Assembly: GCA_024867545.1 (NCBI GenBank)
Contig: JANFNE010000006.1
Coordinates: 930,001-994,000, forward strand
Length of the DNA stretch: 64,000 nucleotides
Origin: Phytopythium helicoides
Taxonomy: Eukaryota > Oomycota > Peronosporomycetes > Pythiales > Pythiaceae
Direction of reading: 5' to 3'
Shown one piece after another: positions 43,921-55,691 of the stretch (its first letter is position 1; each line of letters begins with the position of its first letter). A program made the translations under genes and the position numbers. A model generated the notes under the pieces. The model was not told the origin of the DNA. It ran no database searches and saw only the letters and a list, made by a program, of their open reading frames with translations.

Positions 43921-45327
43921 ATGTTCCTCGCCTCGGTGCAGCGGTAAGCACGTGTCCAGCGCCTGTGTTTGGCGCTCAGCGTCGCAGAGCAGCCTTGGAG
44001 CTGTCTGGTTGCGTCGGAACGAAGCGGAACGGCCCAGAACTGACCGAGCGGTGGCCTGTTGAACTGCAGACACGCGGTGCAGCGCGTTGCCGTGAACGGC
44101 GCCGCGTTAGCCAGCGGAGCGCAGCGCCTCGCGCAGCAGACGCGCTCGTACGTCGTGGACCCGCGCGCGCACGGCGGCGGCGGCGACCCGACGCTCACGC
44201 GCAACAAGTATAGATCTGTGATCAAGGACGAGTTCCCGCTGACGCTGGGCGGCTCGCTGCCTGAGGTTAGCATCGACTGGGAGCAGTGGGGCGACCCGTC
44301 GCTGCCGGGCGATCGCACGATCCTCGTGCTCCCGTCGTTCTCGCACTCGAGCCACGCGGCGTCGAACCGCGACGACCCGCGTCCTGGTTGGTGGGAGAAC
44401 ATGATCGGACCCGGCAAGGCCATCAACACGTCGTACTTCCGCGTGATTTGCCCCGCGGCGCTCGGCAGTCCGTTCGGAGGCACATCGCCGCTCTCGACCG
44501 ACCCACGCACCAACCAGCCCTACAAGGCGACGTTCCCACAGATCACGCCGGCCGATATGGCCGCGTGCCACGCCAGAATCCTTGATGACCTGGGAATTGA
44601 CCGCGTCCACACGGTTATTGGTGGCAGCATGGGCGGCATGCAGGCCCTCGAGTTTGCTGCGCAGTTCCCTGACCGCCTTGAGCGCCTGATTGGCATTGCT
44701 TGCACGCACCAGACGACGCCCGGCACAGTGGCTTTCCGTCGCGTGCAGCGCCAGGCAATCTTGCTGGACCCCGAGTACAAAGACGGCAACTACGCACCGG
44801 GGGCCATTCTGAACGGTATGAAGGTTGCGCGCGAGCTCGGCATGACGTGCTACCGCTCGCGCGAGGAGTTTGACCAACGCTTCGACTGGAACCCAACGGG
44901 CGAGGAGCACTTCAAGAGCGCGACTTTCGACGTCGAGAGCTACATGAACTACCAGGCCAACAAGTTTGCGCGCGTGTACGACCCGAACTGCTACTTGCTG
45001 CTGTCCAAGGCGATGGACCTGACGAACCTTGGCCGCGGATACTCCAACCTGGCCGAGGGCACGAGCCGCATCACGGCCGACACGATGATTATCGGCGTCA
45101 AGCAGGACCTGCTGGTGCCCATCCAGGAGCAGCGCAATCTGGTCAGCATTCTGCAGTCGTACGGCCGTAATGCGCAGCTCGTCGAGGTCGACTGCAAGTA
45201 CGGCCACGACGCCATGTTCCACGGCCAGAAGCAGATCGACATTTTCGCGCCGCTGATCCGCGACCACGTCGAGCACAAGCTGGCGGATATCCTGCCACAC
45301 GAGCAGCACCGCTACAGCAGTCTGTAG
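43921..45327 (+). CDS. Homoserine O-acetyltransferase-like (MetX family) enzyme, copy 2
   Basis: Paralogue of the gene at 31612 with the same predicted reaction. Two exons, 43921-43943 and 44070-45327 (126-nt intron), 426 aa. The 23-nt first exon (MFLASVQ plus two bases) mirrors the 20-nt first exon of copy 1 in length and phase, which supports both. GGSMGGMQALEFAAQFP, KQDLLVP and CKYGHDAMF supply the Ser-Asp-His triad. The N-terminal 30 residues are basic and Ala/Gln/Ser-rich, possibly a mitochondrial transit peptide, although the C-terminus is SSL as in copy 1. Third positions are much GC-richer than in copy 1 and three introns are missing. Copies are about 12 kb apart on the same strand with four unrelated genes between. 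Confidence 0.87.
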
Positions 45328-45670
45328 TTGGTTCGCGCTCCGGTCGACCCGCCCGCCCTAGTTTATCAACCCCGCTGTAGCCCAACAAAAATGTATCTAT
45401 TCTAACGCTTCATGAAGTAAAAGGGTCAGGAGGCGCCCGCATGAATGAAAATGCAGGCAAAGTTGTCGTCGAGTTGGCTCCAGTCGCCTTGGTCGCATTG
45501 CTTCAATGCCGGACTCGACATGTTGAAGTGCTCGTCCAATCCATGTGGCGCACACAACTCGCCACCGCTCGCACCGTGTCCGCAACATCTATACGTCCGC
45601 CGAGCCTTCCCCTTTTGGCGGCTTCAAATCCGCGGCACCTGCATCTCGTCGAGAAAGTCCAGCGGTGGCG
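45328..45670. other. Intergenic region upstream of the dynein light intermediate chain
   Basis: 343 nt. The frame of the downstream gene stays open upstream to about 45545 but contains no in-frame ATG, so it is treated as 5' UTR. No regulatory element was recognised with confidence. Confidence 0.35.
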
Positions 45671-47595
45671 ATGGCGATGGCGATGGCGGCGACCCCCGCG
45701 GTCGAAGGGGGCGAGAACCTGTGGCAGCAGATGCTGCGCGACTGCTCGGTGCGCTCGCGGCTGCCGGAGGCGAACCTGCTGGTCGTGGGCGACGCCGAGA
45801 GCGGCAAGTCGGCGCTGCTCTCGCGGCTGAGCGCGCAGCCGGCGGGCGACGCGCCGGGGGACGCGGACGACGCCGGGGACTCGCTGCTCGCGTTCTCGAC
45901 CATCGACGTGCTGGATCCCAAGGCCAAGGGCGCGGGTGGAGACGCCTCCGGTGGGTGGATGAGCGGGATAATGGGAGTGCGTGGGGGCTGATTTGACGCC
46001 TCGCTTTCTAGAGGATGTGATGGCCAAGATCGGCACGTGGACGCTTAACGAGCTAAAGCTCAAGGAGCTCATGCGCATTGCCGTCAAGCCGCAGGACCTT
46101 GCGCACGTACGCCCTAGGAATTTCGTGGAGATGAGGGAGTGCTGGGGTTGTGCTGACTTGGTGTGATTCTGGTGGTTAGACTGTTGTCGCGATCGTCCTG
46201 GACCTGTCGCGGCCGTGGACGATCAAGACCTCGCTCGAGCAGGTACGTGCTGGTAGTACTGCAATTCGGTGGGCTCCGAGTGCTTAGCGCCATGCATGAA
46301 CGCTGCCAGTGGACGTCGGCACTGGAAGGAGAGCTGCTCCAACAGATCAACGAACTGAGCCCGGACGCTCGCAACGAGCTCTATTCGTCCGTAAAGCAGT
46401 ACATTTTGAGCTACGATGACCCGGTACGCGGCGCTCGTGTTTCTTTGATAATGCTGGTTTTACCGTTACGCTGACAATATCGTGTTGTTCTGACCAGAGC
46501 ATTGATCGCTCGGCTCCCGCGCCAATGGACGTGTCCACAAACGAATTTGTAAGTTTATCGGAACGTTCGTGAGGATGCCAATAGTGCTCACGTTTTCGTG
46601 ATGCAATGTTTTCAGATGCAAGAAGGGGTGCTGTCAAGGAATTTGGGAGTCCCCTTGATAATTGTCGTCGCTAAGGCTGACGTATGCGATTGGCGTGTTT
46701 GCATGTAGTATTGTATGCAGTCAGTCTAACGCATGTTTTGATCCCCGATCTCCAGCTCCGGCCGGAGAACTCGACTAAGATGGACTATATCGAGTACATC
46801 CTGCGACAGTTTGCCATCAAGTGTACGGCTGGCTGGGTCCTCGTCCCTAATTACTATTATTTGTGTGTCTGTTGATCTAACTCACTCGATGTATTGATGC
46901 ACAGACGGAGCTTCCGTAATCTACACATCAGCAAAAACAAAGACGAATGTTGATACGCTCAAGAATTACATTCTTCACCGCGCGCTCCCATCGCAGTTCT
47001 CTTTCAAGGAGCCGCCTCAGCTTGTTGACCGAAGCGCTATTTTCCTGCCCTCCGGCTACGATTCGCTGCAGCTTGTGGACAAAAGTCTGCTGGGACCGCA
47101 ACCCCGATGGGAGAAAGACACACCGTTCAACAAGATGGTACCTGCACCGTCGGAGCAACAAGAAGATGTGTCGGCTTCAGCACTGCTTGCAGGTGATATT
47201 CGTGTTGACAGTCACCAGACGTGGCTCGAGAAGCTTGAGAAGGCAGCAGGAGCCGGTCTCGAAGAGTTGCAGAAACAGTCGATTGAAGCAAGCAAGCGTA
47301 CAGAGGCCGCCGCTGCTACGCGTCGCGCTGCAGCCGAGCGGCGGAAGCGCGAGGAAAAGGATGTGAGCTCCAAGCACTTGCAAAACTTCTTCAACAACCT
47401 CCTCAGCCGACCAGAAAAGTCCAAGTCGAGCCGTACCATCACGGGCGACGCAAAGAAGGTTCGCTTATAGCACTCTTTTGAGTTGACTCGGAACAAGGAT
47501 GCTCACAGTTGTCTCCATTTTTGCATCAGAAGGAGCGCGCAGACGTCAAGACTCTGGCCGAGCAGGAACTACAACAGCTTACCAAGCGGTCGTAA
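45671..47595 (+). CDS. Cytoplasmic dynein light intermediate chain
   Basis: Dynein-1 subunit linking the motor to cargo adaptors. Nine exons: 45671-45950, 46012-46106, 46180-46242, 46310-46423, 46501-46548, 46616-46681, 46756-46822, 46905-47458, 47530-47595; 450 aa. The N-terminal Ras-like domain has a P-loop (GDAESGKS, residues 40-47), the core strand VVAIVLDLSRPW, which is diagnostic of DLICs, and VPLIIVVAKAD in the guanine-recognition position. The following GASVIYTSAKTKTNVDTLKNYI also fits. The C-terminal part is Lys/Glu/Arg helical with SSKHLQNFFNNLL, comparable to the family's effector-binding helix. Three successive ATGGCG units form the start (MAMAMAA), so the true initiator could be any of 45671, 45677 or 45683. 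The 5' part of exon 1 is very GC-rich. It ends 108 nt from the convergent USP32-like gene. Confidence 0.87.
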
Positions 47596-47703
47596 GTCTG
47601 TTGTTGCCAGCACTCGCCATCATAGATGGATTCATCACATCCGTGTTTACGTCGTTTCGTTCATGCGTTTTCCACCCGCTGTTCACCTATTGGCGCACTA
47701 AAC

Positions 47704-50700
47704 CTAACTCACTATGCAACTACTGCCACCACCATTTGCTGCTAGCTTGGATTGCTCAAGTAGCTCCTCCACGTGCTGCTGATCTTTCGCTGCGGTCTCC
47801 ATGTCGCTGCTCGCCGGATGTTCACGGCGGGAAGCAAGCGGAGGAAAAAGCTGCTCAATTGGGATATGTTCCATGTCGCGGCGGCGGTAGAACAAAATGT
47901 ACGCTGTTGACGACACGACTTCGTTCTCATCCACATCCTTGCATTGATGGTCGTTGAAGCATTTCCACTTGCCATCCGTCTCGCTCAGCACATACGCAAA
48001 ATAATGCCCACCGCCCAGTGCGCCGACATGATTCACAACAGCATACAGGTCGTACAGTGATCCTTCATCCTTTCCAACAACTGACGCAGCAATTGCAGGT
48101 GCATTCAGCGCCGGAACCGAGACGTTATGGTGGAGACCTCCATTTGTACTTGTACTTGCGGTGCTGGCAGCTGAACTTTCACTCATTTGGCCATTGAGCT
48201 GCGACTGACCATGGGTGTCACCACCTGATTCCTCTTTCTTGCCAAGCAGTTTGCCACCCAAGAATTGCCAATGGCTGAGCCCAGTGTCCTGCTTCTTGGT
48301 GTTCGGCTCGTGCCTTCGAGCGAGATAAGCATGCAAATCAAGCCCTCGCAGAGGAAAATCCACAAGATGGTGGAGTTTCCGCCTTGAAACTTGCGTATAA
48401 CAAAAGCGCTTAAGCTGAATGACAAGCAGCGGAGGCAGTCGCCAAAAGTCCATTTTCTTGGTCGCGGGTCGTAACGCGCGACAACGTCCGCAAAAAGCTT
48501 CCTGAATGTTTTCCTTCGCTGTAAAAATTTCGAGACAGTGGTCCAAGTTCAGTGGCATGTTGTCTTGTTTCCGGTTAGCGAGCACCGACTCGTCAAACTC
48601 AAGTTTGCTGGCTTGAATGGGATCGTATTCTTCCTTGAGCGTGCGGATATCCCAGTCGATGGCAATAGTTTCCTCAGCAGCCAGCTCGACGGGTGTGTCA
48701 CTCAACGGAACGATTAAGCAACCAAGGCAGCCGTCGATCCACTCACACCTCGAGCATCCAATGCCGTGGGAAGTCACCATACGCAGGCAGAAGCCGAATT
48801 TGGTGGATGCCAAATGGCGGCCAAGTGCCAAACACGACGTGTCAGTTCGGAATCGACCCTCTTCCTCCAGCTCATCTGGCAAGGCTAGCGACGCCCTGTC
48901 AATCGGCGATGGGGGCTCTTTCCAGTTGAAAATACGGCGAAGACGATTCCAGACTAGCATATACAGGTTGTACGCCGAGGTCTTTCGAAGTGATATTCGT
49001 AGCACGAGTGGAGCGCCAAACAGCCTGGTTATATGTGCATTCGTGAAGCTGCTGGTTGACCGTTCCACGCGACGGTGGACGAGGTAAATGTATGCTTCAC
49101 TTTGCCGTCGCTCAATCACCTTGGACAATGGAATATGGTAGCGACGCACACCCGACGGATACGCAACGTTGATGGTACCATTGGCAGCACTGCTGCCGAC
49201 CACACGGGCTGCTGCCAATTCTTTGGTTTTGTCAACGCGCACGAACACAGAAGTGCCGATCGGAAGCACCTCGCTGTCCGAAGACATCGAACTTGTGTCA
49301 TCATCATCGTCGTCGCTGTCAACAGGATTCTCGACAGTTTTTCCTTTAACAGCTGAATCCTTGGTTTCACTATGTGAATGACCATTCATCGCCTTGTCAG
49401 TTTGGCTGCTGCTTTGAGGTACGCCGCCAGTAATTGAGAACTGCCCCCTTTCCACAGCTCTGCTTTCAATCGCACCCGAGTTATGTAAATCACGCGACAC
49501 AATGTCGTCCATCATGTCAAGCTCAAAAGCTGATAGCTGGTCCTTCTCGGGTATTTGAGACAAAGGCATGGCATCATCCAACAACGCCTCGATGGTGTGG
49601 AAATTTGAGGTGCGCGCAAGTACGATTTCCACCTGTGTGCTCGTCGAAGAGCTTTCTTCGCTACCTTCGCGCTCATTGCTTGCAATCTGCGCAAAATATG
49701 CTCCGACTTGCTGCTTGACGGCACTGACCGTGGCGTTGGTCTTGACTCGCACTGAATAACGCATGGGAACACGATCCGTGCGGAAGATGAGCGTCATGAC
49801 AATCGATCGATAGTTGCTTTCCGGTAATGACAGCTGGAGGAACGTAAATGGCTCAAAGCGAGCCGATTCGTACCCGCAGATTGAGCATTCAAGTAGGCTT
49901 TTGTACTGTCCAGTAAAAAGCGCAACAATCACCGACACTTCACGCTTCAAGTGATTCTCCCACCACTCGTTCGCAACCAATGCGTCGCTCCGACCATTGC
50001 TATCTGGCTGCTCTGTGTATGGCTTGGTCATGATACGATTGAGATCTTCGCTCAAGCTGCTAAGCAAACACGCCAAGAGCTCTTGCGCGTCATGCTGATC
50101 TGAGCCGACGAACTGCGGGTGGCATTTTGCAAGCACACGCTTGAATTCACTTGGTGAAAAACGCTTCTTTTCGGATGTCCACAGTACACGAAGCAGCTCT
50201 CCGAATGCAACCACAAGCTTTCCATTCGTTCCATCTCGATTGCGCAAGTTGATGTCGCGCAGGTAGGCTTCATTCTTGAAATACTCAACAAGCAATCGCG
50301 TGTGGCTCAAGCACTGAAGTGCGCTGCTCATGTAGCAAGTATTACCAAGATTGTCCAGGCCAACGAGACCTTGGCCTTTGAAAGCGTCTTTGGAAAAACG
50401 CTTGCGAATTGTACTCGACGCGCCTGCCGCCATTGCGTCCACATCGGAGGCGGATTGTGCCCCATTTGTTGCAGCATTGCTAATGTCATCCTGATGGTTT
50501 TTGCCCTTGTGATGCTGATTGTGACCCGAGCTCGCATAACTTGACCCCAATGCTGTGAGCACCTCCAAGTTCCCACGTGAGCAAAATTCCGATGTGCGCG
50601 ATGGCCGCGGATCACGCGGCCTTTTACGTTGTGAATTCGTACCATTCGCTCCTGCTTGGCGACGCCCTGATGGAGAATACTCGCTATCGTCATCGCTGTC

Positions 50701-53250
50701 GTCGCTGCCATCATCACTCTCATCGCTACTTGAAGAATAATTTTCCTGTGAAGGGCTTCGACCTGGCGATCGACCGCTGCCACCTCCCTTCTTTGATGTT
50801 GCTTGCTTATCACCCGATTGTGAAAGCGGCCATGAACCGTCTTCGTCTTGGAGTTCTACTAGAAATACACTGGTTTGAGTCAGTTTGGACAGCTCCTGTG
50901 GGTTGTCCCGCCGGACGGGTAATTTTCGGCCTGGAGTGCTCTCGTTGAAGTACCACAACCGAGCTTTGTCCATCAGCTTCAGTAATAGAAGAGCACGACA
51001 CGTAGCTTCCAGGAGGGAGTCGGGGGTGCTTAGTCGGCTTAGAATGACTTCTTCGCCTGACATGATGACACCGCCGGTGGAGGCTTCTACACGCGCCACT
51101 CGAAGCACTAACGGGAAAAGCTCGATAGCAACACTCTCTTTACTTGAGGCATCACTTCGATTCTCTTGGCTGTCTTGCTGTACACTAGTACGAGACACGG
51201 TGCTAACGACAACCCGAGATAGGTCGGGGCCACCGCTATACCATTGCACGAGCACAGTATATACAGTCGAAGGAACAAGCTTTACAATGGGTGAACGCAC
51301 AAGATTAGTAAATAACATTCAATTTGATCAATAGGATGTCAAATCTGCACGTACATAGTAGTCGTTTCCGAGCACGAGCGACTCTTTTAGACGGCGACTG
51401 CCGCTTGCTCGAAGAAGAGTCCAATTGTACACCGGACCTGGGCGATCGGCATGCATTGCCAATGAAATGGCTTGCGAACGAACATTAATACGAGGAGGCG
51501 GGGTAACTTTTGTCCCAGGAAGTAACTGTGGAATAGCTAGCGATCCGTACGGGGTCCCGACTAGTGGATTCATTCCAACATAGTCTGACCATTTGCGCCA
51601 CCACTCGGCCGCCACAAGGTTCCATGACTGCACGTTCATTTTCATACCACATTGTTAGCATACCGTGATGGTTGTCACCACAATCCATTCCATAACGTAC
51701 CTGACCAACAGATATAGTCTGCGAGGCCAGTCTCCAATGCCATGTGACTATGCGCTTCTCCAAGTAAGGAGACGAAGGTTTAACTCCCACAAGCAGGCAC
51801 GCCGCAAATGCCAGTTGGTGCACAAGGCGCTCCGCGCTGCGAGCCTCGGCTGCCCACTCAACAAAGCTCTCTTCGTCCCAGCCTTCGTCAGCAGTTATGC
51901 TGGCCGAGATCTAAGTCATACACAATGTTACACAAATATTAAGTCGGCGCAGGCAACCCAGTCGCGAGAGCAAGCAAGTTCGCATACCTCTGAAAGTTGC
52001 TGCTCTTCGTCTAGTGTGCGTTGCTCAGAATCGATATCGCTGTCCCAGTCTTCTGAACCATACTTCGCGCCTACATGAATTATTTCTTCAACAGCGTCGA
52101 GTGGCACGCGGCCTGTATCGTCATCTTTGTATATCCGGAACAAATGCCGCATTTTCGCTCCACGAGTACCACGACAGAAGTCCGACACGAACTGACAGAA
52201 TTCGTCGAACGTCACCACCTCAGGTAGTGCTGTGGCTGCCACGAAACGTGTCAAGAGTGACTTGGGAAAATTCTGCTCGCTCAGGATGTCGACAAACTGA
52301 TCACTCGGGACCCGGGCACTCGCACCGCTCTTAGCGTCAAAAAGTCGCTGGAACTGCCGCTCCAAAGCTGCAACTTCACTAATCGTAAATTGTGTTGCAT
52401 CTGCAATCCGGTGACGAATGACAACGGGGTTGTACTTCTTTTCCAGCGCCAGGATGTCGGCGTCATCTTCGTTTCCAATTTTGACAGCAAGCGACGCGAG
52501 CCATTTCACGAGCAAGGCGTCGCCCCGCGAGTCTTTTCGCTGGACCACTTCTCTGAAATCATCAAGAGTAAGGCTAGGTCGTCCATCAAAAATATCGTCG
52601 AGGAACATGACTGTCGTTCTATGGCGAGCTCGCTTGCGGCCGTAGATGACGTCCATGAAGCGGTCGAGCACGTCGCGCGCGACTTTTCCAGCTCCATCGA
52701 GGTCATAAATGATGAACAGCAGCTGGACCTGCTCTTCGTATGATCCATGCTTGAGCCACGCGATACCGCTCAGCACATTCTCAAGCGTCAATTCGCCGGT
52801 TCGCTCCGAGTCCAGCACCTCAAACAGCCTGTCCGACAGCGAATGCGGGATCATGGTGAACGCGCCGAGCACCTTGTTGCGGAACAGCTTCTTGGTCACC
52901 ACGCCGCCTCCGTTCCCTGGCTGCAACGCAGCATCTCCCGCTGCAACGGACGCGTTAGGAATCTGCGCGTTGTTCGCCCCCGCCACAGCCGGCCGGCCCC
53001 CGCGCTTGGGCAGGAAGGCCGACGGGATCCCCGCACTCGCAGCGGGCGACGCTGCCTTGCCCCGCACCGCCAGCGGGCTGCTGTCGCCCGTCGACGAGCC
53101 CGAGCCGCCCTCCGAGCGGCAGATGCGCCGGTATCCTTCCGTGTAGCGCTTGATCTCCGCGTCCGACAGCCGCGCCAGGTACTCGTCGCCCGCGGATGCG
53201 CCCGCCTCACGCGCGGGCGACGCGTAGCCGCCGCCCACGACGTTGCCCAT
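47704..53250 (-). CDS. USP32: USP32-like deubiquitinase with EF-hand region, DUSP and split USP domain
   Basis: Ubiquitin protease with the animal USP32 architecture. Four exons (minus): 53250-51988, 51910-51701, 51627-51355, 51279-47704; 1773 aa, all phase 0. The N-terminus (MGNVVGGG) is a possible N-myristoylation site; an in-frame Met 27 codons upstream (53331) would instead give a Lys-rich start. Residues about 120-430 are EF-hand-like (DSERTGELTLENV, IIYDLDGAGKVARD, IYKDDDTGRVPLD). The DUSP domain follows, spread over exons 3-4 (SWNLVAAEWWRKWSDYV ... NDYY|LVPSTVYTVLVQWYSGGP). The USP domain begins LVGLDNLGNTCYMSSALQCL (Cys near 893) and ends GGGHYFAYVLSETDGKWKCFND (His near 1671). Large acidic/Ser inserts separate the two halves. 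Zinc-ribbon cysteines are present (CSICGYES ... FCGRCRAL). Confidence 0.88.
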
Positions 53251-53566
53251 GAGCTCCCCGCGGCCCGCAGCACCTCCGCGCCGACGCGCCTTTCTCGCTG
53301 CGAGATTTCCCTTTTTTTTCGGCTTCTTCAATCGGGAAAAACGTGGCGCGTACCGTAGACGCGGCTTCTACAAGGCCGCGCTGTACCTCACATTGGGGAT
53401 GTTCCACATGGGTTTAGGGCGAATTTGTCATCTTTGGCGTGACATACATTACTTTTTCAACCATACTGAGTCCAAGTCGCCGGGCGGCCCCTCCCCCTCC
53501 AGCATCCACAGTTTAACACTGGGGCGATCGAGCGGCTCGCAGCGTCTTGACCACCTCTTGCGGCTC
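53251..53566. other. Divergent promoter between USP32-like and PPR genes
   Basis: 316 nt between start codons. The plus frame of the PPR gene is open through most of it, but has no mitochondrial-type start before 53567. An AT-richer patch lies at about 53400-53470. No specific element was recognised. Confidence 0.35.
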
Positions 53567-55285
53567 ATGCTCGTGCGCCGAGGAGCGGCGGCCGCCAAGC
53601 GCAGCGGCGCGCTGTGGCGCTCCGAGTCTCCGGCCGCGCGCCTGGCTCTGCCCGCGGCGACCGCGCACCTGTCGACGGCGGCGGTGCCCGCGCGGCCCCC
53701 AGTGGCTTCGGCGCGCTCCTGGGAGCTGCTGCACGCGGCGTGTGCGGCGCCGGGGTGCGTGTCGTGCCGGCCGCAGGTGCGGCGCTTCTTCTCGGTCGCG
53801 AGGAAAGAAGACCACCACGAGCGCCACCGCCATCACCACGAGGTCGAGGAGCTGGACGAGGCGGCGCTGGCTGCCGAAGCGCTCGAGACGCAGCAGCTGG
53901 AGACGCTCGTGGCCGCTGAGCACGACCCCATGGGCGGCAAGGTGGCGCTGGGTATCTTCAACGATATCAAGCAGCGGAACGGCGAGGGACTCTCCACCGA
54001 CATTGCCACCGCGCTCATCACGACGCTCGGCGCGAAGAAGCTGGTCACCGAGTGCCTCGAGGTACTCGTGTACTCGCGCGAGCAGGGCGTGCGTCCGCGC
54101 ATCCACGCGTACTCGGCTGCGATCGCTTCGTGCTACAACCAGGAGCAGTACTCACACGCGCTGCGCGTGTTCGAGGTCATGCGCAACGACGGCTACGTCC
54201 CCAAGACGGTCACGTACTCGCGCGCGCTCTCGGCTGCGCTCAAGTCGAGCCTGCACGAGCTGGTGCTCGAGATCTTCGACGACATGCTCAAGAACCGCGT
54301 CGAAATGACCATCGTGATCTACAACAACATTCTCAACAGCTGCGCGCGCGTTGGCGATGCCCAGTCGGCACTCGGCGTGCTGCGCGCCATCCGTCAGCGA
54401 CATCTTGATATGACACAGAGCACATACCACTCGCTCGCGATCTGCGCCGGCAAGACCGGTCGCTGGGAGCTTGCACTCGACGTGCTGTCATCGATGCAGG
54501 AGGTTGGATTCCAGCCTACCTTGACAATCTACAACTCGGTGTTCTCCGCATGTGCAAAGGGCAAGCACTGGGACGACATTGTTGAAGTGTACAACTCAAT
54601 GCCAGAGTCGCTCCAGCCCGAGCTGCGTGGGCTGTACCTCGGTGCGGTGCTGATGGGCCACGCCAAGTCCGACGACTACGAGACGAAGCTCCTCGCGCTA
54701 GAGATTTTCAATGCGCGCAAGAAGAGCGGCGAGAAGCTGAACGAGTTTGCACACAACGCAGCGCTGACGGCGTTGCTAGAGACTAACCAGCTAGACAAGG
54801 TGCTGAGCTTTGCGAGCGAGATGAAGCGCCGCGGGCTCAAGTGGAACACGCTGACGTACCAGAACGTGATCCTGGCGTACATCCGCAGTGGGGCGGTGGA
54901 CACGGCGATGCAGATGCTGCAGGCGAACGCCAAGCGCATGGGCAAGAGCACGGGTTGCTACCGCGAGCTGATCCAGTTCTACGCCGAGAAGCGCAAGAAC
55001 CCTCGCGAGGCGTGCCGGCTGACGATGCAGATGATGCAGAGCAACGCGCGGCTGAGTCGCCTGGACTGGCACAACGCGCTGGAGCACGCGCTGCAGCTGC
55101 CGGAGCGCGCGCCGTACTGGAACTTCCGCAAGTGGATGAAGGTGCGCGCGGCGGGCATCATCGACGAGGTGCCGGAGCACCTGATGCTGCCGGAGACGAG
55201 CGAGAGCCGCAAGCTCATGAACAGCCGCACCAGCGCCGTGCTGAAACCCGCGGCGCCCAAGGAGAAGGAGCCCAAGTTCCTGTAG
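53567..55285 (+). CDS. Mitochondrial pentatricopeptide-repeat (PPR) protein
   Basis: Single exon, 572 aa. The start MLVRRGAAAAKRSGALWR is a basic, Ala/Ser-rich presequence lacking acidic residues, so mitochondrial import is predicted. A His/Glu-rich linker (HHERHRHHHEVEE) precedes roughly ten PPR motifs from residue about 130 on, e.g. VRPRIHAYSAAIASCYNQEQ, YVPKTVTYSRALSAALK, MTIVIYNNILNSCARVGD, FQPTLTIYNSVFSACAKGKH and LKWNTLTYQNVILAYIRSGA. PPR proteins bind organellar RNA and act in its processing or translation; the particular target cannot be read from the sequence. No DYW or SMR domain is seen at the C-terminus, so it is a P-class protein. ATG 53567 was chosen over a longer open frame from 53243 that would add non-mitochondrial-like sequence. 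Confidence 0.88.
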   Translation: MLVRRGAAAAKRSGALWRSESPAARLALPAATAHLSTAAVPARPPVASARSWELLHAACAAPGCVSCRPQVRRFFSVARKEDHHERHRHHHEVEELDEAALAAEALETQQLETLVAAEHDPMGGKVALGIFNDIKQRNGEGLSTDIATALITTLGAKKLVTECLEVLVYSREQGVRPRIHAYSAAIASCYNQEQYSHALRVFEVMRNDGYVPKTVTYSRALSAALKSSLHELVLEIFDDMLKNRVEMTIVIYNNILNSCARVGDAQSALGVLRAIRQRHLDMTQSTYHSLAICAGKTGRWELALDVLSSMQEVGFQPTLTIYNSVFSACAKGKHWDDIVEVYNSMPESLQPELRGLYLGAVLMGHAKSDDYETKLLALEIFNARKKSGEKLNEFAHNAALTALLETNQLDKVLSFASEMKRRGLKWNTLTYQNVILAYIRSGAVDTAMQMLQANAKRMGKSTGCYRELIQFYAEKRKNPREACRLTMQMMQSNARLSRLDWHNALEHALQLPERAPYWNFRKWMKVRAAGIIDEVPEHLMLPETSESRKLMNSRTSAVLKPAAPKEKEPKFL

Positions 55286-55691
55286 GCGCGCGGGCTCCAG
55301 CTCGCCGACAGACCGCGGGCGGTAGACTTTCATCGTCGTGTTTATAGTAAAAGCCTTGCCATCCTCCTCCTCGAAGCCGCCCGCGTTCGCGCCGCGTCCG
55401 ATCTCGGCGGTATCCTCCTGTACACCATCCCTCCGTCCGCAATCTGGGCCTTTGTTTGCTTTGGTCATCACGGGGATCGTCTCCCGCTCACGTATACAAC
55501 CCCCTCTCTATCTTGGAAATGATTGGAGGAAATCTGCAAGTATAAACCTTTGCGGGAGGGGAGCCGAAGGATGGTGCGGCACCTTCGTGGCCAACACCAC
55601 GCACCCTCCTATCACTTTGGTTTCCCCCGCCAGAAAGTGCGGGAAGCGGTCGGCTGCATTTCTCTTCGCGCCACGCGTCGCCCAAGCGCCC
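55286..55691. other. Intergenic region upstream of the first P450 reductase
   Basis: 406 nt. The reductase frame stays open here without any ATG, which is common in this GC-rich sequence. ATTGG lies at 55522-55526, 166 nt before the ATG. No separate gene is supported. Confidence 0.35.

Noticed and set aside
44107..45309. 400-codon open frame antisense to acetyltransferase copy 2
   Set aside because: Same shadow effect; composition dominated by Arg, Val, Leu and His; the sense strand has a full catalytic triad.
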